Below are positions 1 to 7,764 of a stretch of 64,000 nucleotides of DNA, one piece after another. Source of the stretch: Larkinella insperata (GTDB lineage Bacteria; Bacteroidota; Bacteroidia; Cytophagales; Spirosomataceae); the NCBI RefSeq assembly GCF_026248825.1, contig NZ_CP110973.1, forward strand, positions 558,001-622,000. Reading direction: 5' to 3'. The position numbers were made by a program, and so were the translations under genes. Within the stretch, counting starts at the first letter, position 1; each line of letters opens with the position of its first letter. The notes below the pieces were generated by a model. It saw nothing but the letters and a program-made list of their open reading frames with translations, did no database searches and had not been told where the DNA came from.

Positions 1-87
1 GACAAACCCCTGCCGCTGGACCTGATTACCCGCATTGTGGAATTCAGGGCCAGGGAAAATCAGGAAAAAGCCGGAAAGAAAAAGTAA
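1..87 (+). CDS. C-terminal end of a DUF1801 (YdhG-like) protein, partial
   Basis: Only the last 28 codons and the TAA stop lie in the window; the gene begins upstream. The visible tail has the pattern PLPLDLITRIVEFRARENQ followed by a lysine-rich end. It resembles the C-terminus of DUF1801 proteins (YdhG/YjbR-CyaY-like fold, small cytoplasmic proteins once proposed as iron chaperones), which commonly end with a P-x-D-L-I-x-x-I-V-x-F-R-x-x-E-N motif. The stop lies 3 nt from the stop of the convergent App1-like gene. The family call rests on this short tail alone, and the function is not established by anything seen here. Confidence 0.55.
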   Translation, partial: DKPLPLDLITRIVEFRARENQEKAGKKK

Positions 88-90
88 ACC

Positions 91-1140
91 CTACTCCCGC
101 ACGTGGACCTGCTCAACCAGTCCAATTTGCACCGAATGCCGGATGGCTTCGGAACTGTGTTTGAAGTAACAGCAGGGCACCCCGGCCGCCACGACCTTGT
201 CAACGAACCCCTGCGTTCGGACTTCGTTTTTCTCATGCACCCGGCGCAGGTACACACACCGAATCTGCCGCGGAAAGTGTTGCACCAGCGAGGCATAAAT
301 GTTGGGATCTTCCTGGGTATCGTCGCCCAGCAGCACAAACTTCATCTCCGGGAAAGCTTCCAGAATCCGGACAATCCGCGTAAACTTGGTCAGGTGTTTG
401 TTTTGACCGGTTTTCCAGACTTCGCGCAATTGTTTGATCTGGTTCAATAGGAAAACCCCGTCGGGAATGCCGTTTTTCTCGCAAAAAGTCAGAATGTAGT
501 CGTACAGGTTCCACTCGCTGCTCGACACGTAAAAAAACGGGTTGAGGGCCTTCTCGTCGGTACCGGCCCGGGCCAGGAGTTGGTAGTGTTCCACCACGTC
601 CTCAAACGGATCGCGGCTGTAAGCATTTTCGGTCAGCAGAACGTGCAGCCGTTTGCGGAGGTTGGCCGAGTGGGAAATCAGAAAGGTATCGTCAATATCG
701 GAGATAAAACCGTACTGCGTTGAATGCGCCTGAAAAACTTCCCCCTCCCCGGCCGTGATCGGATCGTGCTGGCCCAGATTAGCCGTGATCAATTCAACTT
801 TCACCGGATGCCAGCCAGGCGACAACGGTTTGTCGGGTTTCCACTCCAACCGAAAAAAACCGTCTTTTTCGGTAATGTGCCGCACATCTTCTTCAATACC
901 GGCCACTTTTACCGTCATACCGGCCACGGGCCGCGCCATAAAAAGCCGGAGCAGCGCAAAACTATTGGACCAGAAATTCTGACGGTATTTTTTGCGGGGC
1001 AGTGCGCTCCTCCGCAGGACATGACCAAAGACGACGATGGTTCCCTGATGAACATACCCCCGATAAACTTTTACGACGGGCTTGTCACTAATCCGCAGCC
1101 ACGTCAAGATTTTACTTTTTGTTCCGCCACTTGCCTCCAT
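91..1140 (-). CDS. App1-like phosphatidate phosphatase family protein (DUF2183)
   Basis: A 349-residue protein with an ATG start. The C-terminal half carries the haloacid-dehalogenase-like signature ISDIDDTFLISHS (residues about 146-158), the DxDxT nucleophile motif of the App1/DUF2183 phosphatase domain. Later stretches FVLLGDDTQEDP and NPFFYVSSSEWNLYDY are also typical of this family. In yeast, App1 dephosphorylates phosphatidate; bacterial members are mostly untested. The N-terminal 120 residues look like a beta-rich accessory domain (Y-R-G-Y-V pattern). No signal peptide is seen, so it is probably cytoplasmic. It is divergent from a lipid kinase gene across a 138 bp gap, so both genes of the pair may handle phospholipid or diacylglycerol intermediates; that link is inference. 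Confidence 0.82.
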   Translation of the reverse strand: MEASGGTKSKILTWLRISDKPVVKVYRGYVHQGTIVVFGHVLRRSALPRKKYRQNFWSNSFALLRLFMARPVAGMTVKVAGIEEDVRHITEKDGFFRLEWKPDKPLSPGWHPVKVELITANLGQHDPITAGEGEVFQAHSTQYGFISDIDDTFLISHSANLRKRLHVLLTENAYSRDPFEDVVEHYQLLARAGTDEKALNPFFYVSSSEWNLYDYILTFCEKNGIPDGVFLLNQIKQLREVWKTGQNKHLTKFTRIVRILEAFPEMKFVLLGDDTQEDPNIYASLVQHFPRQIRCVYLRRVHEKNEVRTQGFVDKVVAAGVPCCYFKHSSEAIRHSVQIGLVEQVHVRE

Positions 1141-1278
1141 TCTTTGTTTATTGTAAGTAACTGGTCGTACATCGGCTCTAACGCATTATAAACCGATATT
1201 TGAGTACGTTAGCTATCGAAAACGGCAAATTTTACGTTTATTTCACTTCATACACCTAACCATTGCTGAATCAGGAAC

Positions 1279-2163
1279 ATGCCGGAAGCTAAAAAGTTAA
1301 AATTTCTGTTCGCCATCAATCCTATTTCCGGCGGGCAGGATAAATCAGTCTGGGAAACGGGTATTCAAGAATTTTTTGAGAAACAACCTCATTCGGCCGA
1401 TCTGTTCCTGTTGGATGGCAAAACTGACCAGGAAAAACTTCCGCAACGAATCGCTTCCTTCCAACCCGACCGGCTGGTGGCCGTGGGCGGTGACGGCACC
1501 ATCAAAATGGTGGCCGAACACGCTCTGAACGCCAACCTGCCGCTGGGCATCCTCCCGGCCGGTTCGGCCAACGGCATGGCCCGCGAGCTGGGTATTCCGC
1601 CCGCGCTGGCAGACAGCCTGGAGGTGGTGGTCAACGGTACGGCCAAACCGATCGATCTGATTTGCATCAACGGCACCGAACACTGCCTGCACCTGAGCGA
1701 CATCGGCATGAACGCGCAACTGGTGAAATACTTCGACGAAGGAAACATGCGCGGTAAGCTGGGGTACGCGCGCGGGGTGCTGCGGGTACTGATGCGTCGG
1801 CGGCTGCTGAATCTGCAAATTCACCTGGGTGATCATGTGGTGCGTCGGTCGGCGTTTATGGTGGTGCTGGCCAACGCCCGGATGTACGGAACCGGGGCCA
1901 TTATCAACCCCGACGGCGACGTGGCCGACGGCAAATTCGAGGTCGTCGTCATCCGGAAGCTGTCCTTTCTGGCCATCCTGCGGATGTTTATCCGTTTCCG
2001 GCCCTTCGACCCCAGCCACATCGAAATTTTTCCGGCCACCTCGGTCCAGATCGTAACGAAGCGGAAGGCGTATTTCCAGATCGACGGGGAGTATCGGGGA
2101 AAAATCCGGGAAATTGCCGCCGAAATCTGGCCCGGGAAATTGCAGGTGATCCTGCCGGACTAA
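1279..2163 (+). CDS. Diacylglycerol kinase family lipid kinase (YegS/DgkB-like)
   Basis: A 294-residue soluble protein of the DAGK catalytic family (PF00781). The ATP-binding motif VGGDGTIKMVAEHAL is at about residues 73-87, the motif LPAGSANGMARELGIP at about 95-110 corresponds to the family G-T-x-N-D-F/A-R region, and the C-terminus shows the IDGEYRGK element of YegS-type kinases. Length matches the family (about 300). It would phosphorylate diacylglycerol or a related lipid to return it to phospholipid synthesis. It is divergent from the App1-like phosphatase, an enzyme of opposite chemistry. The ATG is preceded by a weak AGGAA. Exact substrate cannot be decided from sequence. Confidence 0.88.
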   Translation: MPEAKKLKFLFAINPISGGQDKSVWETGIQEFFEKQPHSADLFLLDGKTDQEKLPQRIASFQPDRLVAVGGDGTIKMVAEHALNANLPLGILPAGSANGMARELGIPPALADSLEVVVNGTAKPIDLICINGTEHCLHLSDIGMNAQLVKYFDEGNMRGKLGYARGVLRVLMRRRLLNLQIHLGDHVVRRSAFMVVLANARMYGTGAIINPDGDVADGKFEVVVIRKLSFLAILRMFIRFRPFDPSHIEIFPATSVQIVTKRKAYFQIDGEYRGKIREIAAEIWPGKLQVILPD

Positions 2164-2247
2164 TTGTTAAAAATTCCTAAGAAACGTTAAATAGGTTTCA
2201 GATAAGCGAAACAAGCTTCTTTTTTGCCGAATCATTTCGCTCGTTCC

Positions 2248-3282
2248 ATGAAAACCCGTTTCGTTCTCCTGATCGCCCTGCATCTGGCGGTCTCCACATA
2301 TGCCCAAACAACCCGTCTGGAAGATCTCTGCCAGGTTTTCCACCTGCCGGACGGGAAAGACACCACCACGTTTATCGTTTTTGGCACCAAGGACGATCTG
2401 AAAGTAAAGAAACCGCTTTTCCTGTTCCGGCAGGGCTCGCAGCCAACGCCTTTTATCCACCTGGACGGGGGAAAGTATTACCTGGCTGCTCCTTTTCATT
2501 TCCGGGATTATCAGCGGGAATACCATTTTGTCATCATCCAGAAACCGGGGGTTCGGCTGGTGGCCGATACGACCTTCCTGAACGACTATTACCAGGCCCT
2601 CCGGCAACCCAACCCGTCCGAAAAGTTCGTCAGCCCGACGTATCTGCAAAACAATTACCGGGAAAAATACACGGCCCAGTGCAATCAGGTGATTAATTAC
2701 CTGGTCGAACAGCCCTGGATCGACCGGCAGAAAGTTGTGTTCTGTGGCGGCTCGGAAGGACTTACTGTCGGGGCGGATCTGGTGGCCAATCACAACCGGT
2801 TCGTAACGCACACCATCCTCTTTTCCGGCCGCAACGGACGCCGTTATGAGTACGAAATCTGGAACACCCGCCAGCAGGTCGCCCGGGGTGAACTGACGCC
2901 CGAACAGGGGCAACAGCAGATTGAAAAGCTGTATCAGATCTGGGAGGACATCTGCCGCAACCCGACGGCCGTCGACAAGCGTTTTGGCGACACCTACCGC
3001 GCCTGGCACTCGTTTTCGATCCATAACCTCGACAACCTCTTAAAAATCCGCACGCCCCTCTACATCGCCTACGGAACCGCGGATGAAGAAATGGCCCCCA
3101 GCCTGGACGCTCTGCCGCTCGAATTTATTGCCAACGGCAACAAGAACCTGACGCTGAAAGCGTATTACAACCACGATCATCAGTTTTTCGAGCTCAAGAA
3201 AGATGCAACCGGCCACGTCGTCGATAAAATATACCGGGGTGACGAGGTGGCCAGAGACTGGATGGAATGGCTGCGGAAGTAG
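2248..3282 (+). CDS. Secreted alpha/beta-hydrolase-like protein
   Basis: The frame is open from a TTG at 2224, but the ATG at 2248 gives a clean signal peptide (MKTRFVLLIALHLAVSTYAQ, cut after YAQ), so I chose it; the product is 344 residues. The segment KVVFCGGSEGLTVGADL fits a nucleophile elbow G-G-S-E-G. A late Asp (YGTADEEMAPS) and His (YYNHDHQFFELK) are placed as in the alpha/beta-hydrolase triad. It is predicted periplasmic or exported; the substrate is unknown. It resembles acyl-peptidase/BAAT-type hydrolase folds more than classical lipases. It lies 84 nt downstream of the lipid kinase, on the same strand, and converges on a small membrane-anchored protein gene 9 nt away. Confidence 0.72.
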   Translation: MKTRFVLLIALHLAVSTYAQTTRLEDLCQVFHLPDGKDTTTFIVFGTKDDLKVKKPLFLFRQGSQPTPFIHLDGGKYYLAAPFHFRDYQREYHFVIIQKPGVRLVADTTFLNDYYQALRQPNPSEKFVSPTYLQNNYREKYTAQCNQVINYLVEQPWIDRQKVVFCGGSEGLTVGADLVANHNRFVTHTILFSGRNGRRYEYEIWNTRQQVARGELTPEQGQQQIEKLYQIWEDICRNPTAVDKRFGDTYRAWHSFSIHNLDNLLKIRTPLYIAYGTADEEMAPSLDALPLEFIANGNKNLTLKAYYNHDHQFFELKKDATGHVVDKIYRGDEVARDWMEWLRK

Positions 3283-3291
3283 CTGCTTCCG

Positions 3292-3708
3292 TTACGGCGT
3301 CGTGGCGAACGGTTTTTTCCGGAACGACACCTGGCTCATGGCGTCTTTCTCGTATACGGCCAGGCAATACGGTTCAAATTGGCGGTCGAAATTCGGTTGC
3401 TTCGGAAAGAGTTCGAGGGGAGCCGGTTTGCCGGCCGGGAAGAAATATACTTTGGTGTTTCCGTATTTGGTGTACAGCATCAGGTCGCCGTATTGCTGCA
3501 TTTCGTCCCAGCGCGTGGTATCGCTGACCGTCACGGCGTAAATCCGGATGATGGGGCCGGTGTTGTTTTCATTCCGGTACATGGCCACTTCCTGGTACGT
3601 TCCTTTCAGGTCGTCAATTCCCGGTTCTTCACTCGCATCGTAGATGATGTAGCCCACCAGCAACGCGACCAGACCCAAAAGAATGTATTTAACTCGTTTG
3701 CTCAGCAT
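3292..3708 (-). CDS. Small membrane-anchored hypothetical protein
   Basis: A 138-residue protein with one N-terminal hydrophobic segment (LLGLVALLVGYIIYDAS, residues about 10-26) after a basic KRVK stretch, so it is likely a type II membrane anchor with the remaining 110 residues outside the cytoplasm. I recognise no domain. The soluble part is rich in aromatic residues and prolines and has short beta-like stretches (GDLMLYTKYGNTKVYFFPAG). It starts with ATG and is convergent with the hydrolase gene. It is probably a real gene: it keeps good codon use and is flanked by short spacers, but its role is unknown. Confidence 0.6.
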   Translation of the reverse strand: MLSKRVKYILLGLVALLVGYIIYDASEEPGIDDLKGTYQEVAMYRNENNTGPIIRIYAVTVSDTTRWDEMQQYGDLMLYTKYGNTKVYFFPAGKPAPLELFPKQPNFDRQFEPYCLAVYEKDAMSQVSFRKKPFATTP

Positions 3709-3805
3709 GATACCGCAAAGGTAGCGTATTGGTCAAAGCGTATCACCAACGCACCGCTATTAAAACCGTTAACCGAAGCGACGGCGACCCGCAAACCCGA
3801 CTACT

Positions 3806-3833
3806 AAAAAAGGCTACGATGTTCATCGTAGCC
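3806..3833 (-). terminator. Intrinsic terminator of the permease-RidA-PLP enzyme-SGNH cluster
   Basis: Read on the minus strand, GGCTACGATG and CATCGTAGCC form a perfect 10 bp stem around a 2 nt centre (3812-3833), followed directly by six U (3806-3811). It lies 27 nt after the SGNH hydrolase stop, so it closes the minus-strand cluster that begins with the permease. Confidence 0.85.
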
Positions 3834-3859
3834 AGTAATACCGTAAACGGTTTCGGGAT

Positions 3860-4528
3860 TTATTTGGCCGAAACCATCAGCTTGTACATTTCGTCAGCCA
3901 CCAACTGGTTACCGGCGTCGTTGAGGTGGACGCGGTCGGTCGTCAGAATGCCTTTCTCCTGATTTTGGGGATTGTTTTTCAGGTTATAATCCAGAAACGC
4001 TTTTCGGAGATCACACAGCGGCAGGTTGTGCTTGGCCGCAATTTCGCGAATCAGTTTGGAATACTGCTGCAAATCACCGTCCTGGTCGTTGGAGTAATCG
4101 GTTTTTTCGCCAATCACGGCGGGCGTACACAGGATCACCTTGCTACCGGCCGCCTGGAGTTTCTTGATAACCGCATCGTAAAACTTCACAAACTTGTCCG
4201 GATCGGTGCCGGTGCCGAAGCTCCGCTTGTGCCAGACGTCGTTCACCCCCACGTACACAAACGTGATGTTCGGCTGCTTGGCCAGCACATCCTCGTCCAT
4301 GCGCAGAAACAGGTCGTAAATTTTATTACCGCCAATCCCGGCCCCAATCAGCTCGTACGCATTGGCCAGGTTGTTTTTTTTCAGCATATCGCCGATGCGG
4401 GTGATGTAACCGCCGGGTTGAACGCCAGCCTGCGTGATCGAGTCACCGAAAAAGACCACCCGGGTCGGTTTACTTGGAGTCAGGGCCAGCCACATAAACG
4501 TCAGCAGCAGGATAGGAAACGTACGCAT
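3860..4528 (-). CDS. SGNH/GDSL-family hydrolase
   Basis: A 222-residue protein with all four SGNH blocks: VVFFGDSITQAG (Ser nucleophile, about residue 30), GIGGNKI (oxyanion Gly), VGVNDVWH (Asn), and DRVHLND (the D-x-x-H pair near the C-terminus). The N-terminus MRTFPILLLTFMWLALTPS looks like a signal peptide, so it is probably periplasmic. The family includes esterases, carbohydrate deacetylases and acyl hydrolases. It is the last gene of a cluster with a permease, a RidA protein and a PLP enzyme, 39 nt after the last, but chemistry linking it to amino acids is not obvious; it may simply share the transcript. Confidence 0.85.
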   Translation of the reverse strand: MRTFPILLLTFMWLALTPSKPTRVVFFGDSITQAGVQPGGYITRIGDMLKKNNLANAYELIGAGIGGNKIYDLFLRMDEDVLAKQPNITFVYVGVNDVWHKRSFGTGTDPDKFVKFYDAVIKKLQAAGSKVILCTPAVIGEKTDYSNDQDGDLQQYSKLIREIAAKHNLPLCDLRKAFLDYNLKNNPQNQEKGILTTDRVHLNDAGNQLVADEMYKLMVSAK

Positions 4529-4567
4529 GATTCAGCTTCAGAAGTAGGGTTTGGTTTTGTTGCTTTG

Positions 4568-5677
4568 TTAATAGGTGATCCGGCGTTTGCGGGCGTCGAT
4601 AAGCCAGCGCCCGGCTACTTCGCCCTCCAGAATAACCTGGGCTTCGTCGTGGAGCGCCACGGTCGGGCAAATGTGGTAGGGCACACCGTACAGCACATCG
4701 CCAATCTGAATCGAATCCCAGTTCTGGACCTGCAACACGAGGTGTTCTTCGCTTTGTCCGGTGATTTCGTACCCGTTCAGATTCAATAATTTCACCCGCT
4801 TGTTCAGCGGATTTTCGGCGGCTACGGCCTTGTGGCCCAGATCGGTCGTCACGATACCGGGAGCCGGTTTCGACACCACCCGCGTAATCAGCAGCGCGGC
4901 CCACTCAAAACCCTGTTCGGTCAGCAGGTCGCCGTATCCCCAATCCCACAACAGGCAGGTTCCGGGGCTGCACCAGACGTTGGGCCGGTGGGCGTGATTC
5001 GAAAACGTCGGTGTTCCCCCCACCACCATCAGCGGCCGGGTTGCGCCTTCCTCTTCCAGCTTGTCGGCCAGTTCTTCCAGCGGTTTCAGGGCCGCATCGG
5101 CCTGGGCCTGCCGAACGACAACGTCCGGATCGCGCAGATGGCCGTCGTAGGCGTGAAAGCCGCGAACATCAAACCGTTCGTCGGCTTTCAGCTGACGGTA
5201 TAATTCTTCCAGGTTTTCATCCACCACGTGGCCCGTCCGGTTCATCCCGAGGTTAACGTCGATGTACACCACGGGCTTGTGGGTGGTTTTTTCAAACTCG
5301 TGGGCCAGTTCCTCCGCCGACACCCAGTTGTCGACCAGTGATGCCCACTCGACCCAGTTGTAAGCCTGTACGAGTTCGCAAAACCGGTGCAGTTTCGGGC
5401 CGGTCAGCTGGTAGGCAATCAGTACGTGCCGCGCGCCGGTATCAGCCAGCATTTCGGCTTCCGCAACGGTGGCGCATTTAAACTTGGTAATGCCCGCTTC
5501 GACCTGCATCTTGGCAACTTCGGCCATTTTGTGCGTTTTGACGTGCGGAATCAACTTGTCGGCGTCGCCGTCCACTAGGTCCAGCATTGTCTGGATGTTG
5601 TGGGCAATGCGCTCAGGGTACAGCACCAGGGCTGGAGAATCGATTAGCTGAACGTTCTGAATCAGGTAGTCATCCAT
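4568..5677 (-). CDS. Fold-type III PLP enzyme, D-threonine aldolase / D-serine dehydratase family
   Basis: A 369-residue protein with an alanine-racemase-like N-terminal barrel and a C-terminal D-serine dehydratase-like domain. The PLP lysine is expected at K47 in LIPHVKTHKMAE. The N-terminus DSPALVLYPERIAHNI and the stretch FKCATVAEAEMLADTGA are typical of the D-TA family. The C-terminal HICPTVALHDEAQV matches the metal-binding His/Cys region of eukaryotic-type D-serine dehydratases and metal-dependent D-threonine aldolases. It would either cleave D-threonine to glycine plus acetaldehyde or deaminate D-serine. The gene sits between ridA and an SGNH hydrolase, downstream of a GntP-type permease, which favours D-serine/D-threonine use. 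Its ATG directly follows the U-run of a strong hairpin. Confidence 0.86.
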   Translation of the reverse strand: MDDYLIQNVQLIDSPALVLYPERIAHNIQTMLDLVDGDADKLIPHVKTHKMAEVAKMQVEAGITKFKCATVAEAEMLADTGARHVLIAYQLTGPKLHRFCELVQAYNWVEWASLVDNWVSAEELAHEFEKTTHKPVVYIDVNLGMNRTGHVVDENLEELYRQLKADERFDVRGFHAYDGHLRDPDVVVRQAQADAALKPLEELADKLEEEGATRPLMVVGGTPTFSNHAHRPNVWCSPGTCLLWDWGYGDLLTEQGFEWAALLITRVVSKPAPGIVTTDLGHKAVAAENPLNKRVKLLNLNGYEITGQSEEHLVLQVQNWDSIQIGDVLYGVPYHICPTVALHDEAQVILEGEVAGRWLIDARKRRITY

Positions 5678-5724
5678 AAAAAAGCTACCCCAACCCTTCA
5701 GAAATCGCTTCGGGGGTTGGGGTA
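5678..5724 (-). terminator. Terminator-like hairpin abutting the PLP-enzyme start codon
   Basis: On the minus strand TACCCCAACCC and GGGTTGGGGTA (5714-5724 and 5686-5696) form an 11 bp perfect stem with a 17 nt loop, then GC and six U (5678-5683), and the ATG of the D-amino-acid enzyme begins at 5677. It lies 6 nt after the ridA stop. In form it is an intrinsic terminator inside a cluster, so it may lower expression of the two distal genes or act as an attenuator. Confidence 0.7.
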
Positions 5725-5730
5725 AAAGGT

Positions 5731-6195
5731 TTAGTCGGCCAGCTCAAACATGACTTCAATTTCCACCGGGATGTTATCAGGCAACGTTCCCATGCCCACG
5801 GCCGAGCGAACGCCGATACCGTTTTCTTCACCCCAGACTTTCGCAAACAATTCGCTACAACCGTTGATGACGTACGGATGGCGTTGGAAGTCCGTGGTAC
5901 CGTTTACCATGCCCAGGGTTTTTACCACCCGCTTGATTTTGTTCAGGCTGCCCAGATTGGCTTTGAGCGTCGACAGAATGGTTAAACCAACCTGCTGGGC
6001 GGCCAGTTTGCCTTTTTCCATGTCCAGGTCGGCACCCACGCGGCCAATGATCAGGCTACCATCGTCCTGTACGGGGCCGTGGCCGGACACGTACACGAAG
6101 CGGTCAACAATCAGGAACGGTTTGTAAACGCCCAACGGCTTGGGGGCGGGCGGCAGATTCAGGCCCAACTGGGCGAATTTTTCGTCTGGAGTCAT
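5731..6195 (-). CDS. ridA: RidA (YjgF/YER057c/UK114) family enamine/imine deaminase
   Basis: From the ATG at 6195 the protein is 154 residues and begins MTPDEKFAQLGLNLPPAP, the normal start of the RidA family. The frame stays open to an ATG at 6303, which would add 36 acidic, low-complexity residues encoded by AT-rich DNA; I judge that extension less likely but cannot exclude it. Family features include VDRFVYVSGHGP, the loop KVWGEENGIGVRSAVGMG with the conserved Arg, and a C-terminal IPVEIEVMFEL. RidA hydrolyses reactive 2-aminoacrylate made by PLP-dependent serine/threonine dehydratases, which fits the neighbouring PLP enzyme. Confidence 0.88.
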   Translation of the reverse strand: MTPDEKFAQLGLNLPPAPKPLGVYKPFLIVDRFVYVSGHGPVQDDGSLIIGRVGADLDMEKGKLAAQQVGLTILSTLKANLGSLNKIKRVVKTLGMVNGTTDFQRHPYVINGCSELFAKVWGEENGIGVRSAVGMGTLPDNIPVEIEVMFELAD

Positions 6196-6337
6196 AAGCG
6201 AAGCATCAACACTATCGTCAGTAGCGTCCGGTTCTAGTTCAAAATTTAAATTTTTATCTGGTTCGAACCCGAGGTTCAGGTACATATGCGAGGTGTATTC
6301 CATGGCGTAAAGTGGTTATAAATCTTGCCTATCGTGA

Positions 6338-7657
6338 TTAAACCACCAAATTTAACGCTAAAACCCCGAACAGACCGATAATCGACACAATTGTTTCCAT
6401 GACGGTCCAGGTTTGCAGGGTTTCCCGGATGCTTAAATTGAAATATTCCTTGAACAGCCAGAAACCGCCGTCGTTCAGGTGCGACATCATCAGGCTGCCA
6501 GAACCAATCGCCAGCACCATCAACTCGGGTTTTACGTTGGTCTGGTTTTCAATCAGGGGCAGGATGATCCCGACCGTCGTTAAACCGGCCACCGTTGCCG
6601 ACCCCACACAAACCCGGATAACGGCGGCAATGCCCCAGCCGAGCAGCAGGGGTGAAATTGAAACATCCTGCAGAAGAAATCCGATGTATTTGCTTGTTCC
6701 GCTGTCGATGAAGATCTGCTTCAGCGCCCCGGCACCGGCAATGACCAGCAGCACCGGCGACGCGGCTTTGATGGCTTCTTCGAGGTCTTTCATCACGGCT
6801 TTCATCGTCAGCCCCCGCTGAATTCCCAGGGCGTACACCGCCACGAGCACCGACAGCAACATCCCGATGTACGGTTCGGCCAGCAGCGTAATGAGTTTGT
6901 CGGCAAACGACCCTTCCGGAAAAACCGTTTTGAGCGGCCCCGTCAGCGTCAGCAGCAGCACCGGCAACAGCGCAACGAAAAAGCTGATGCCCGCACCCGG
7001 CAATTCGTGGTCCGGAATCTGGCGGATTTTAAACAGGTCGCGGTCGATCTGAGGACGGTATTTGGTCAGGGTTCTCCCGAAAATTGGCCCCGCAATGACG
7101 ATGGCCGGAATGGAAACAATGATGCCGTAGATCAGTGTACGACCAATGTTGGCGCCCAACTGACCGGCAATGGCCGCCGGAGACGGGTGCGGAGGCAGGT
7201 AACCGTGGGCGACCGACAAGGCCGACAACATCGGAATGGCCACCGTCATCATGGGCAACCCCGAAGACGCGGCAATGGTGATAATCAGGGGAAAAACAAT
7301 GATAAACCCGGCGTTGTAGAACAACGGTATTCCGATGATGAAGCCCGCCAGCGCCAACCCCCAGCGCAAATTTTTGACCCCGAAAACTTTAATCAGCACA
7401 TTGGTGATGCGCATGGCGGCTCCGCTTTCGGCCACCAGCCGGCCCAGCATGGCCCCGAAACCAACGATCAGGACCAGCTCGCCCAGGGTGCCGCCAATCC
7501 CGGTCTGAATGGACTTGCCGATGGCAACCACATCCATGCCCGCTGCCAGGCCAATACCGAGGGAGACCAGCACGAACGCAATAAACGTATCAATCTTGAC
7601 AAATGCGATCAGAAAGACCAGGGCCAGAATGCCCAAAAAGGTAAGTACAAGTGGCAT
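6338..7657 (-). CDS. GntP/DsdX-family permease (gluconate or D-serine type)
   Basis: A 439-residue polytopic membrane protein, about 12 hydrophobic segments, in the gluconate:H+ symporter family (GntP, which includes D-serine transporter DsdX). Diagnostic stretches are GGTLGELVLIVGFGAMLGRLVAESGAA cut here into its core GFGAMLGRLVAESGAA (about residues 66-81), GIPLFYNAGFII, HGYLPPHPSPAAIA and the C-terminal MSHLNDGGFWLFKEY. It is the first gene of a four-gene minus-strand cluster with ridA and a D-amino-acid PLP enzyme. Sequence alone does not separate gluconate from D-serine transport; the neighbours argue for a D-amino acid and no gluconate kinase is present. Confidence 0.9.
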   Translation of the reverse strand: MPLVLTFLGILALVFLIAFVKIDTFIAFVLVSLGIGLAAGMDVVAIGKSIQTGIGGTLGELVLIVGFGAMLGRLVAESGAAMRITNVLIKVFGVKNLRWGLALAGFIIGIPLFYNAGFIIVFPLIITIAASSGLPMMTVAIPMLSALSVAHGYLPPHPSPAAIAGQLGANIGRTLIYGIIVSIPAIVIAGPIFGRTLTKYRPQIDRDLFKIRQIPDHELPGAGISFFVALLPVLLLTLTGPLKTVFPEGSFADKLITLLAEPYIGMLLSVLVAVYALGIQRGLTMKAVMKDLEEAIKAASPVLLVIAGAGALKQIFIDSGTSKYIGFLLQDVSISPLLLGWGIAAVIRVCVGSATVAGLTTVGIILPLIENQTNVKPELMVLAIGSGSLMMSHLNDGGFWLFKEYFNLSIRETLQTWTVMETIVSIIGLFGVLALNLVV

Positions 7658-7714
7658 TTAGGGAAGACGAGGTTGTTTAGGAGCCCGTAAGATAATCAGG
7701 AATGATTAGTTATG

Positions 7715-7764
7715 AATGATGGGCCGTGAATTATCTGCATTCGTGGCCTCCATCGTCCATCATT
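7715..7764. repeat. Intergenic inverted repeat between permease and mcrC genes
   Basis: AATGATGG (7715-7722) is repeated in inverted orientation as CCATCATT (7757-7764), with GGCC elements inside both arms. The right arm overlaps the mcrC stop codon. It looks like one of several solitary intergenic palindromes in this window; a terminator role is possible although no T-run follows. Confidence 0.4.

Noticed and set aside
6249..6260. GTTCGAACCC stretch resembling a tRNA T-loop
   Set aside because: No acceptor stem, anticodon arm or D-arm can be built around it; it lies in the region before the ridA start.
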